Assembly: GCA_038210375.1 (NCBI GenBank)
Contig: JBBQWT010000017.1
Coordinates: 14,453 to 78,452 of the forward strand
Source: JBBQWT01 sp038210375
GTDB taxonomy: Bacteria > Acidobacteriota > Terriglobia > Terriglobales > Acidobacteriaceae
Direction: 5' to 3'
DNA length: 64,000 bases
Shown piece after piece: positions 50,377 to 58,307 of the stretch. The notes beneath the pieces are model-generated. The model was not told the DNA's origin and did not search any database. It saw nothing but the letters and a program-made list of their open reading frames with translations. A program made the translations under genes and the position numbers. Each line of letters begins with the position of its first letter. The first letter of the stretch is position 1.

Positions 50377-51042
50377 TTAAGCCTGGGGAAGTTCTTCGCT
50401 CATCACCAGATCGAGAAGTTCCTGGGGATGTTCGGAGAGCCACACCGGGGCAAACGACCGGCGGTGCAGCGGGCAGGGCCCGTATTCGCGCAGGGCGGCG
50501 ATATGCCGCGGGGTGGAGTAGCCTTTGTGCGACGCCAGCCCGTACACGGGATAGACGGGGTCCAGCTCACGGACCATGCGATCGCGTTCCACCTTGGCGA
50601 TGATGCTGGCGGCGGCGATGGACGCGCTGAGTGCATCGCCATGAATGATCGAGGTCTGGGCGCAGCCCACATCGATGCGCATGGCGTCCACCAGCAGGTG
50701 CCCAGGCTGGATGTCGAGTTGCAGCACCGCCAGGCGCATAGCCTCGCGGGCGGCCTGGTAAATATTGATCTCATCGATGCGATCGGCATCCACGGCGGCG
50801 ATGGCAAAGGCAATGGCATGCTCGCGGATGCGCAAATTCAGCTCCTCCCGCTTTTTTTCGGGAAGCAGCTTGGAATCGCGCAGCCCGCGAATCAACCGCT
50901 GGGGATTGAGGATGACAGCGGCGGCCACCACCGGCCCGAACAGGCATCCGCGGCCAACTTCATCAACTCCGGCGACAAATTGCGCGCCCGACGCCCAAAC
51001 CGCCTTCTCGTGCCGCATGGTGCACTTCAGTTTTTTAAGCAT
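50377..51042 (-). CDS. rnhB: Ribonuclease HII
   Basis: 221 residues from ATG 51042; ATG 51015 is an alternative. FVAGVDEVGRGCLFGPVVAAAVIL carries the first acidic pair of the active site (DEVGRG), DSKLLPEKKRE is the second conserved block, LLVDAMRID the third, and SIIAKVERDRMV the last. Cleaves RNA-DNA hybrids and single ribonucleotides. The frame stays open 82 codons further upstream, but that part has no RNase H features. Placed just after rplS, a common neighbourhood. Confidence 0.94.
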   Translation of the reverse strand: MLKKLKCTMRHEKAVWASGAQFVAGVDEVGRGCLFGPVVAAAVILNPQRLIRGLRDSKLLPEKKREELNLRIREHAIAFAIAAVDADRIDEINIYQAAREAMRLAVLQLDIQPGHLLVDAMRIDVGCAQTSIIHGDALSASIAAASIIAKVERDRMVRELDPVYPVYGLASHKGYSTPRHIAALREYGPCPLHRRSFAPVWLSEHPQELLDLVMSEELPQA

Positions 51043-51535
51043 GCGGAATTTCAAGGTAGCGGCGGAAACTGGTCGTGCTTCGGGTTGGGCTTGCAGTCTC
51101 AAGTTTGGGAAGCGTTGGGGAACGCTGTTGCCAGTCTCGCCGAAAATTAAAATAACGGCAAGGGGAAATCGGCTGAAACTATAGCGTTGGTCTGTCCGAA
51201 AGCCGCAATGCTGAAAACAGGCTGGGGCATCGCTGCCATCCCGAGATTCGCCGAGATCTCGGATATAACTTCTGAGGAACTGCTCCAAATCATTGAGAAG
51301 TTGGTTTTGCTTTTAAGGTGGGAGCAGCGGACTTCAGTCCGATGTAGGCAATAAGACCATCGTCGGGGGTTAAAACGCAGGCGACCGAAACAGTAAAGCC
51401 TGGGTGCTCCAGACGGTAGTATGCCGTCATTCTCTCTAGCTGTTCGAATGCGGATATCGGGTGCACCAACTATGAAAATGCTCTAAGCCACAAAAACGTG
51501 CAGGATGGGCGATTCATCAAGGCCGCCTGCCGGCA
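51043..51535. other. Gene-free stretch between rnhB and the rplS terminator
   Basis: About 490 bp with no gene. An open frame continues from rnhB to 51288 but its translation lacks order typical of protein. Holds a palindromic CCGAGATCTCGG (about 51251-51262) and nothing else I can name. Could contain an rnhB promoter. Confidence 0.5.
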
Positions 51536-51575
51536 AAAAGAAAAGCCCGCTCAAGAAAACTTGGATTGAGCGGGC
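51536..51575 (-). terminator. Rho-independent terminator after rplS
   Basis: On the minus strand GCCCGCTCAA (51566-51575) pairs with TTGAGCGGGC (51545-51554), an 11-nt loop between, followed by TTTTCTTTTT. It sits 9 nt past the rplS stop, marking the end of the ffh-rplS cluster. Confidence 0.9.
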
Positions 51576-51584
51576 CCCTCCGAA

Positions 51585-51938
51585 CTACCGGTGATCGACT
51601 TCGCGCAGGCGCGCGGCTTTGCCCTTCAACGCGCGCAGGTAATACAGTTTGGCGCGGCGCACGCGGGAGCTGCGCATGATTTCCACGCGGTCGATGACCT
51701 TGGAGTTGACCGGGAAAATGCGCTCCACCCCGTGACCGAAGCTGATCTTGCGGACGGTGAAGCTGGCCTGGGGGCCCCTTTTCTGGGCGATGACCGTGCC
51801 TTCGAAAGCCTGGAGACGTTCTTTTTCGCCTTCCTTGATCTTGACCTGCACGCGGACGGTGTCCCCGGCGCTGACCTTGATGGTCTCGGCGCGCTGCAAC
51901 TTGGCTAATACCTTATCCATGATCGGAGATTGCGACAT
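51585..51938 (-). CDS. rplS: 50S ribosomal protein L19
   Basis: 117 residues. KVSAGDTVRVQVKIKEGEKERLQAFEGTVIAQKRG, TFTVRKISFGHGVERIFPVNSKVIDRVEIMR and the tail VRRAKLYYLRALKGKAARLRE are standard L19. Located at the 30S-50S interface. AGAGGA precedes the ATG. Last gene of the cluster with trmD about 100 nt upstream. Confidence 0.98.
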   Translation of the reverse strand: MSQSPIMDKVLAKLQRAETIKVSAGDTVRVQVKIKEGEKERLQAFEGTVIAQKRGPQASFTVRKISFGHGVERIFPVNSKVIDRVEIMRSSRVRRAKLYYLRALKGKAARLREVDHR

Positions 51939-52040
51939 ATGGGTTCCTCTTAAGCTTTCGTAAAATTGTCTTGATTTCCTGACTTCGAGCGCAGATCACG
52001 CGCCGGCCACGGACAGGCTGAATTTACCGCCACATCCAGT

Positions 52041-52871
52041 CTAATTCAAATCCGCGCGGCCCGCCTCAGCATCGTCCTTAATTGCCTGCAACATCGTCTG
52101 ATCTTCCCCGCTCAAGCCCGCGGATCGCAATAATTCAGGGCGGTATCGCCAGGTCTTTTCCAGCGCCTTGCCGCGCCGCCAGCGCCGTATGGCCTCGTGG
52201 TTCCCCGAGCCCAGCACCTCCGGCACCTGCATGCCGCGATACTCGGCGGGACGCGTGTAATGCGGATAATCCAGCAGCCCGCCCGAGGCGCAGGTGGATT
52301 CCGGGTTGGCGCCCTGCTCCGGCGCCTGGTGAGAGCTGAAACTTTCCTGCTGCGAAGACGCCTGGTTTCCCAGCGCTCCGGGCAGAAGCCGGGTCACCGC
52401 ATCAACGAGGATGGCGGCCGCCAGCTCGCCTCCGCTCAGCACAAAATCTCCCACCGACACTTGGCGGTCGGCCAGATGCTCGCCTACGCGCTCGTCCACG
52501 CCTTCGTAACGCCCGCAGATCAGCGCCATCCGTTCCAGCCGCGCCAGTTCTTCGGCGAGCTTCTGGTTGAACACTTCCCCCGAAGGCGTAAGCAGGATGA
52601 CGGTCTGACGGGCCGCGCCGGATTTTCGCTCCGCCTGGCTCGCCAATCCCAGGCCATCGGCGCACTCGAAAATCGGCTCGGGCTTCAGGACCATGCCTTC
52701 CCCGCCCCCGAAGGTGCGGTCGTCCACGGTGCGATGGCGATCGTGCGCGAAGCTTCGCAAATCGTGAATGGCGATCGACGTTAATCCCGATTCCTGCGCC
52801 CGCCGCACGATGCCGTGCTGCATGGGGCCGTTAAAGAACTCGGGAAAAATCGTCAGGATATCGAACTTCAT
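52041..52871 (-). CDS. trmD: tRNA (guanine-37-N1)-methyltransferase TrmD
   Basis: 276 residues, somewhat longer than the usual 230-255. SPOUT trefoil knot: FDILTIFPEFF, MALICGRYEGVDERVGEHL and VGDFVLSGGELAAAILVDAVTRLLPGALGN. An extra segment of about 20 residues, Ser/Gln/Glu-rich, lies between ESFS and GLLDYPHYTRP, the interdomain linker. Tail motif GNHEAIRRWRRGKALEKTW is kept. Makes m1G37 in tRNA to prevent frameshifts. Overlaps the rimM stop by 4 nt. Confidence 0.97.
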   Translation of the reverse strand: MKFDILTIFPEFFNGPMQHGIVRRAQESGLTSIAIHDLRSFAHDRHRTVDDRTFGGGEGMVLKPEPIFECADGLGLASQAERKSGAARQTVILLTPSGEVFNQKLAEELARLERMALICGRYEGVDERVGEHLADRQVSVGDFVLSGGELAAAILVDAVTRLLPGALGNQASSQQESFSSHQAPEQGANPESTCASGGLLDYPHYTRPAEYRGMQVPEVLGSGNHEAIRRWRRGKALEKTWRYRPELLRSAGLSGEDQTMLQAIKDDAEAGRADLN

Positions 52872-53569
52872 TGTTCTTGATCCGTCAGTGAAGCGGCGCT
52901 AACTGCCGGAAACTTCTTCGGTCGCGCCTTACGCGTTTTCTGCGGCTGGGCGGCGGGTTCGGTGTTGGCTTCCAGCAGGCCCGGCGGCAGGTTCATTTCC
53001 AGCCGTTTTCTCGCAATGTCAAATTCCTTGATGTAGGCCTGGGCAAACGGCACCAGGTACTCATCTTTCCCGTGGATCACGGTCAGCAGCGGAGCGTCTC
53101 CGCTATCGAACTGCACCTTGGTAATCACACCCACCAGGGCGCCGCCATGATCGAATGCCTCGGGCTCTCCGCCGTACGCGGCGCTATCGTGATCCAGCCC
53201 CGCGGGCTCGCCGCGCATCCCCGTACCGGTGAGGGTGGCGTTGATCACGGTGCAGCCCAGCAGGTCGCTGATGTAGACCCGGCCGGCCTCAAGCTGCGCG
53301 CGTTCTGCGAGCGGAATCTGGATCTCGCTGCCCAGCAGTAACTCGGCGTCGTTCATCGAATCCACGCCGGCAAATTTCAACACCACGCGGCCCTTGTGCG
53401 GCCAATGATCTTCGACCTGCAGCTCGCGGCGCTGGTTCCTGGCGTCCAGGGCATAGACGCGCTTGCGCTCGGCAAACTTTTCGGGAAAATCGGTTTGCAG
53501 ATCGCAAGCCACTTCCCCCCGCACGCCCTGGGTCCTGGCGATGCGGGCGATGGTAATGAATTCTGGCAT
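52868..53569 (-). CDS. rimM: 16S rRNA maturation protein RimM
   Basis: 233 residues from ATG 53569. N-terminal barrel (PEFITIARIARTQGVRGEVACDLQTDFPEKFAERKRVY, VVLKFAGVDSMNDAELLLGSEIQIP) and a PRC-barrel (VYISDLLGCTV, LVGVITKVQFDSGDAPLLTVIHGKDEYLVPFAQAYIKEFDIARKRLEMNLPPGLLE). Between the PRC strands an insert of about 25 residues (TGTGMRGEPAGLDHDSAAYGG) is longer than usual, and the last 35 residues are Lys/Ala-rich. Assists assembly of the 30S head with S19. Confidence 0.94.
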   Translation of the reverse strand: MPEFITIARIARTQGVRGEVACDLQTDFPEKFAERKRVYALDARNQRRELQVEDHWPHKGRVVLKFAGVDSMNDAELLLGSEIQIPLAERAQLEAGRVYISDLLGCTVINATLTGTGMRGEPAGLDHDSAAYGGEPEAFDHGGALVGVITKVQFDSGDAPLLTVIHGKDEYLVPFAQAYIKEFDIARKRLEMNLPPGLLEANTEPAAQPQKTRKARPKKFPAVSAASLTDQEQ

Positions 53570-53684
53570 CACGCTACCCACTCAAACCTGCAAGACGCAA
53601 AACCGGCGCAATACGCAGGTCCCCCTCCGGCCGGCGGTATAAAAATTCTGGAATGACGGCGATTGCAGCCCGGTCTCGGGGAGC

Positions 53685-53990
53685 CTAGGCCTGGTGTCCC
53701 AACTGGGGTTCAGGCTCCGACTGGTTGCCAATTTCCGGCTCCGCAATCTCCAGGGTGTAGCGGCTGGAATAATGCCGGCTGGCGGCATCGACGATGTTGC
53801 GGATCGAGCGAATCGTGCGTCCTTGTTTCCCAATCACTTTGCCCACTTCATCGGGAGCAACGGTCAGTTCCAGCGCGGTGGCGCCGCCTGATTCTCCCAG
53901 GACTTCGACCGACACCTCGCCGGGTTCATCCACCAGCAAGCGGGCGATGTCTTCGACTAGCGTTTTAATTTGGTTGCTGGCGTCGGTCAT
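53685..53990 (-). CDS. khpA: KH-domain RNA-binding protein (KhpA)
   Basis: 101 residues with one KH domain. LVEDIARLLVDEPGEVSVEVLG leads to VAPDEVGKVIGKQGRTIRSIRNIV with the GKQG loop. Tail is Gln/Glu/Pro-rich. KhpA-type proteins lie between rpsP and rimM in many genomes, as here, and bind small RNAs. Positioned 25 nt after rpsP. Confidence 0.93.
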   Translation of the reverse strand: MTDASNQIKTLVEDIARLLVDEPGEVSVEVLGESGGATALELTVAPDEVGKVIGKQGRTIRSIRNIVDAASRHYSSRYTLEIAEPEIGNQSEPEPQLGHQA

Positions 53991-54015
53991 GGTTGATCGG
54001 GTGCTCTATCAGGTT

Positions 54016-54273
54016 TCAGGCGGTGAGGGCGGCGGGTTCGGCGGCCGGCTTGGCCATCAGTTTTCCCACGCGGTCGGAGGGCTTCGCGCCCTTCGAAATC
54101 CAGTGGTCGATGCGCTCCCGCTTCAGCAGCAGGCTGGGCGGATTGGACCGCGGATTATAGGTTCCCACCACTTCCACGGAACGGCCATTGCGGGCGCGTT
54201 CTTTTTCGATTACCACGACACGGTAATAAGGCTGCTTGCGCGCACCAAAGCGCGCCAGTCGAATCATTAACAC
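54016..54273 (-). CDS. rpsP: 30S ribosomal protein S16
   Basis: 85 residues. MIRLARFGARKQPYYRVVVIEKERARNGRSVEVVGTYNPRSNPPSLLLKRERIDHWISKGAKPSDRVGKLM is a clean S16 sequence. GTG 54273 is used in the listed start; ATG 54267 is an equally plausible start. First gene after the inserted R-M pair, with about 170 bp of leader, long enough for a promoter of its own. Confidence 0.97.
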   Translation of the reverse strand: MLMIRLARFGARKQPYYRVVVIEKERARNGRSVEVVGTYNPRSNPPSLLLKRERIDHWISKGAKPSDRVGKLMAKPAAEPAALTA

Positions 54274-54444
54274 AGTGAGTACATCCTTTCCTGTTTTTCA
54301 GGATTCCGGCCTGCCTGGGTTACCGCTCATGGGCGCCAGAAATAAACTTGGGGCAAGTTGTTATTATCGCGTAACTTGCGGGCGGTTGCAACCCTTCCGC
54401 GGATAGGAACGCCTACTGAAATAAGAGCGAGTCTCTGTCGTCCG

Positions 54445-55542
54445 TTAAACTGGCGAGGGGCTTCGATTCAGACCAACAATAGCTTCATTCCAAGCCACTT
54501 TGAGAGTGTTTGGGATGTTAGGCTCATCCAGCAGGGCAAGAAGTTTTTCTTTGAATACCGCTCTTCCGGGAGCGCCCGCAGCTGCGAGGCTAGCGAGAAT
54601 AAATCCGCGCAAGTCAAAGAAATTTACGTCGTGACCTTGGGCAAAGTACTCAATTGCCAGGAGTTTCGCGTCGTTTTCCACCTTCGGAAGATGAACTAGA
54701 AAAAGGTAATCTGGAATACTTTGTGGTGCGATTTTATTTCGGAAAGTACTCTCGACTCTAGATCGTTCAATTGGTCGTTCTGTGACTTCCACGGCCAGTA
54801 CAATTCTTTCGCCGCTACGGATTGTTATATCTCCAGCAGCTCCCGACGCTCTATCTGCAACATTGATATCTTGCACCTCAATATTCCAGTCCAGGGAATA
54901 ATGCTCTTTTAGCATGGAAAATATGGCATTTGCCAAGAGCATGGGGATCCGTCCTCCACTCGGCGTAGCGAGAAGTTCTTTCAGAATCTGTTCGAATTGA
55001 ACGAGGCTAATGCGCTGGAGTCTCATTAACCTAATTTGTGAAGTTTCGCGAAGCAAAATAAACTGCAAAATAACGTACGCAAGAAGGCCCGTCAATTCAT
55101 CGTCAGATTTTATGCCCTCTATATATTTCAACACTCCGAGGAACGCATCGTAACCCGACTTGTCTCTAAGTCCCCTTCGCGTCTCTTGTGTGAACCTCAC
55201 ATTCCTTCGAAAAACACTCAGGTACGGTCCTCTTGAGGACGGAATTTGTTTGGATTGAAAGAAAGGGTTCACAACCGACTCGTCCAGAGTTCTTCCATTA
55301 AATGCATCTGTCCCATGGCTCACGTAAGGGAGCCTTACATTTACGCCGGGGTCAGAGAGCTTCGCTACAATGCAACCTAACAGCGTCTCTCGATATGCCT
55401 TGGTAGTAGAGATGAAGACCTTGTCGATCAATTCAATTACGGATTGAATAGGCAGAGGAACTTTATTCTCAGAGGCGTCTCTCTGAGTCCGGCCGTAGGT
55501 TTCTTCTAAGAGCAGCTTAGCTGATTGGTAATCAATCGGCAT
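54445..55542 (-). CDS. Type II restriction endonuclease (SacI-family-like)
   Basis: 365 residues. The central segment GGRIPMLLANAIFSMLKEHYSLDWNIEVQDINVADRASGAAGDITIRSGERIVLAVEVTER (about 197-256) matches, by my recollection, the nuclease core of SacI-type enzymes. Candidate PD-(D/E)xK residues are Asp238 and Glu252, but the third position is Thr254 rather than Lys, so the motif is atypical or I have misplaced it. Tandem with, and 3 nt downstream of, a DNA adenine methylase, which supports the R-M reading. Recognition site unknown. Low GC relative to the flanking ribosomal genes. Confidence 0.7.
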   Translation of the reverse strand: MPIDYQSAKLLLEETYGRTQRDASENKVPLPIQSVIELIDKVFISTTKAYRETLLGCIVAKLSDPGVNVRLPYVSHGTDAFNGRTLDESVVNPFFQSKQIPSSRGPYLSVFRRNVRFTQETRRGLRDKSGYDAFLGVLKYIEGIKSDDELTGLLAYVILQFILLRETSQIRLMRLQRISLVQFEQILKELLATPSGGRIPMLLANAIFSMLKEHYSLDWNIEVQDINVADRASGAAGDITIRSGERIVLAVEVTERPIERSRVESTFRNKIAPQSIPDYLFLVHLPKVENDAKLLAIEYFAQGHDVNFFDLRGFILASLAAAGAPGRAVFKEKLLALLDEPNIPNTLKVAWNEAIVGLNRSPSPV

Positions 55543-55545
55543 GGG

Positions 55546-56385
55546 TCAATAATTTAACCAAACCGCTTCTCTACGGGGTTTCTTGACGGAATGGCACATT
55601 TTTTCGGCCGCATCCACGCGCTCCCAAGATGAATATAGAGAGTTCATTAATTCACATCTATACCCGGAAATCGCAACTTTTCCTTTGCAGTTCATCAGCA
55701 CCTTGGCCAACGTTTCATGTTCTGAATCAACCATTTCGTACGCATACGCTTTTGAGTCTCCCCTGGAAGTGTGCGGGTAGGGAGGGTCACAGTAGAACAG
55801 CGTATTGGGATCATCGTAGAGATTGATTACTTCGATTGCTGGCCTGTTCTCAATCTGAACACGAAGAAATCGTTCTGCGACGTTGGGAAGGGTTTTTATA
55901 CTTCCAAGCCAACGCGATACCACACCTGACATACCTCCCCGGCTAGTGTTCTTGCAATTAGCCCATCGTCCTAAAGATGCAGTTTGGGCGAGACCGGTCC
56001 GGACTTGCCTAGCCCGCACAAAAAAACGCCTCGCTCTTTCAACGGATCCCTGTGTTTCGTCATATGCCAATGACATATAAAATTCTTGTCGGGAAAAAGG
56101 CGTCAACGCTATAGCTCTGGTTAATTCCTCCGAGTGATCTCGTAACACTCGAAAGAAATTGACCACTTCCCCATCCAAGTCATTGTAGGTTTCAACAGGG
56201 GAAGGCTCTCGGTTTAATAAGACGGCTGCGGAACCTGCAAAGGGCTCGCAATAATGATGAGCTGCTGGCAAGAGTGGCAATAGCCATTTAAGATGGCTGA
56301 ATTTTCCGCCATACCAACCAAAAGAAATAAGATTCTTGTGAGACCTAGCAGGCTTTGTATTGATTGGGCTCGCCCGAGATACCAT
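55546..56385 (-). CDS. Dam-type DNA N6-adenine methyltransferase
   Basis: 279 residues from ATG 56385, chosen because GGAGGG lies 4-6 nt upstream. D12-class signatures: FGWYGGKFSHLKWLLPLLP (22-40), SAM motif CEPFAGSAAVLL (46-57) and catalytic DPPY (200-203). Methylates adenine in the recognition site to protect DNA from the adjacent endonuclease. Transcribed in the same direction as ffh and rpsP and placed between them. A more AT-rich composition than its neighbours suggests horizontal gain. Confidence 0.92.
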   Translation of the reverse strand: MVSRASPINTKPARSHKNLISFGWYGGKFSHLKWLLPLLPAAHHYCEPFAGSAAVLLNREPSPVETYNDLDGEVVNFFRVLRDHSEELTRAIALTPFSRQEFYMSLAYDETQGSVERARRFFVRARQVRTGLAQTASLGRWANCKNTSRGGMSGVVSRWLGSIKTLPNVAERFLRVQIENRPAIEVINLYDDPNTLFYCDPPYPHTSRGDSKAYAYEMVDSEHETLAKVLMNCKGKVAISGYRCELMNSLYSSWERVDAAEKMCHSVKKPRREAVWLNY

Positions 56386-56507
56386 TATTCCCTCCGCTAG
56401 TATCTTGAGCACCTAGCGTTCACTTCGTTGCACCATGATAAACCTACCCCAAGAGATCAACACTGTGTCGATAAACGGCACCGAATCTCGCCCTAAAATC
56501 CCGGCGC

Positions 56508-57875
56508 TCACATCCCGGGCAGCTTGATCCCCGCCATCTTCTTCGCCATGAACCCCGATTTCGACATGGTCTTGAACATCTTGCGCATCTGCACGTACTG
56601 GCGCAGAAGCTGGTTCACCTCCTGCACGCTGGTGCCCGACCCGCGGGCGATGCGCTTGCGGCGGCTGCCGTTGATGAGCTCGTGATGCTCGCGTTCGTGC
56701 CGGGTCATGGAATTGATGATCGATTCCACGCGAGTGAGCTGGCTTTCGTCCACCTTATCGGCCGCGCCTTGCAATTGCGCAAACGGTCCCACCTTGGGAA
56801 GCATGCCGATGATGCTCTGCATCGAGCCCATCTTTTTCACCTGTTTGAGTTGTTCGCGAAAATCTTCCAGGGAGAAGCCGTCCCCGGCCAGCGCCTTGCG
56901 GGCGAAGGCCTCTGATTTTTTCCGGTCCATCGATTCTTCCGCTTTTTCGATCAGCGAAAGAATGTCGCCCATGCCCAGGATGCGGGAGACGATGCGGTCG
57001 GGGTGAAACGGTTCCAATGCGTCATATTTTTCACCGACGCCGATAAATTTCACCGCCTGGCCGGTCACATGGCGAATGGATAGCGCGGCGCCGCCGCGGG
57101 CGTCGCCATCCATCTTGGTGAGAATAATGCCGGTGAGCGAAAGTTTCTTGTGGAACTCGTCAGCGGAGTTGACCGCATCCTGCCCGGTCATGGCGTCGGC
57201 CACGAACAGAATTTCCTGGGGATTGAGCGCCGCTTTCAGCGACTGCATCTCCGCCATCAATTCCTGGTCAATGTGCAGGCGGCCGGCGGTATCCACAATC
57301 AGCACGTCGCAGCCGGTATTGATAGCCTCGCGCCGCGCCTCTTTGGCCAGCCGCACCACCGCGGCGGTGGTGGCCTCGCCCTCCACCAGCTGGCCCTCAT
57401 AAAGGTTTGCGGAAATGGCGTGGGCCACGACTTTCAACTGTTCGCGCGCCGCCGGGCGGTAGAGATCGACGCTCACCAGTAGCGGGCGATGTCCGGTTTT
57501 CTTCAGCCAGGCCGCCAGCTTTCCTGACGTGGTGGTCTTACCCGAACCCTGCAGTCCCGACATCAGAATCACGTTGGGCGGCTGCGATGAGAGTTTCAGC
57601 TTGGATTGGTCATGGCCCAGCAGCACCATCAGCTCGTCGCGGACGATCTTGATCACCTGGTCGGCCGGCGACAGGGCGGTCATCACTTCCTGGCCCACCG
57701 CCTTCTCGCGGATGTGGTCAATGAGTTCCTTGACCACCTTGAAATTTACGTCGGCCTCAAGCAGGGCAAGCCGCAACTGGCGCAAGGCTTCGGTGATGTT
57801 CTCTTCCGAGAGCCGGCCTTCGCCGCGGAGATCCTTGAAAGTGCGCTGAAGTTTTTCCTGTAAATTTTCGAACAT
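56508..57875 (-). CDS. ffh: Signal recognition particle protein Ffh
   Basis: 455 residues. N-domain helices, GTPase G1 GLQGSGKTTTSGKLA, DTAGRLHIDQELM, KMDGDARGGAAL, GVGEKYDALEPF, and the Met-rich M-domain ending RKMFKTMSKSGFMAKKMAG, including a signal-peptide groove. Cytosolic GTPase that carries ribosomes with nascent membrane proteins to FtsY. In many bacteria ffh is directly followed by rpsP; here the R-M pair separates them by about 2.2 kb. Confidence 0.97.
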   Translation of the reverse strand: MFENLQEKLQRTFKDLRGEGRLSEENITEALRQLRLALLEADVNFKVVKELIDHIREKAVGQEVMTALSPADQVIKIVRDELMVLLGHDQSKLKLSSQPPNVILMSGLQGSGKTTTSGKLAAWLKKTGHRPLLVSVDLYRPAAREQLKVVAHAISANLYEGQLVEGEATTAAVVRLAKEARREAINTGCDVLIVDTAGRLHIDQELMAEMQSLKAALNPQEILFVADAMTGQDAVNSADEFHKKLSLTGIILTKMDGDARGGAALSIRHVTGQAVKFIGVGEKYDALEPFHPDRIVSRILGMGDILSLIEKAEESMDRKKSEAFARKALAGDGFSLEDFREQLKQVKKMGSMQSIIGMLPKVGPFAQLQGAADKVDESQLTRVESIINSMTRHEREHHELINGSRRKRIARGSGTSVQEVNQLLRQYVQMRKMFKTMSKSGFMAKKMAGIKLPGM

Positions 57876-57970
57876 GGGATGGAATCGGTGGCCTTTTTAT
57901 CTTAACAGCGCGGAAGGGCGAGAGCGGTCTGCAGAAAAGCCTGTTCTCGAGCAAATTTCCACTTTTAGTT

Positions 57971-58016
57971 GTCATTCTGACGAGCCCCGGCTTCGCCGGG
58001 GTGAGGAAGAACCCCT
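57971..58016 (+). repeat. GTCATTC-type intergenic repeat with hairpin
   Basis: GTCATTCTGACGAGCCCCGG then CTTCGCCGGGGTGAGGAAGA and ACCCC. CCCCGGC pairs with GCCGGGG around a short TTC loop. Same family as the copies at 40280-40325 and 40456-40501. Confidence 0.85.
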
Positions 58017-58190
58017 GCTCAACAACAAATTTGTCCCTTGTGATGGTTTTTCTGAACTATGCCGCCGATTGTTTTTGCCAGTTAAGATTTTAAAGTTCAC
58101 GTTCGGTAAAAGCTTTGGATCCTCGATAACAGGGCTTGCATTATCGGCGCTGGCGTTCAAAAAAACATGAGGAAATATTCCTGGCATCGA

Positions 58191-58278
58191 ACAAGAAGCA
58201 AGAGCTCGCTCCAGGATGACCAAGATAGAGGATTTGTACCCTTGCAAAATTCTCTTATGCGACTTCTGGGAATTCTGG
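58191..58278 (-). repeat. Dispersed intergenic repeat, copy D
   Basis: Reverse complement of the copy A-C blocks: AACAAGAAGC, AAGAGCTCGCTCCAGGATGA, then a variable centre and TCTTATGCGACTTCTGGGAA. It lacks the outermost GAGGTCCTTCGCTC block. Confidence 0.75.
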
Positions 58279-58307
58279 CGGAACAACAAAGGCAAGAACT
58301 ATCAACC

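Larger units (their letters stand above)
57876..58307. other. Gene-free stretch between ffh and the MFS gene
   Basis: No gene. Contains one GTCATTC-type repeat (57971-58016) with a strong hairpin and one truncated copy of the dispersed GAGCGAGC repeat (58191-58278). The remainder shows no motif I can name. Confidence 0.75.

Noticed and set aside
51043..51288. 82-residue N-terminal extension of RNase HII
   Set aside because: Open frame only; the translation lacks RNase H features and the conserved start is near 51042 or 51015.
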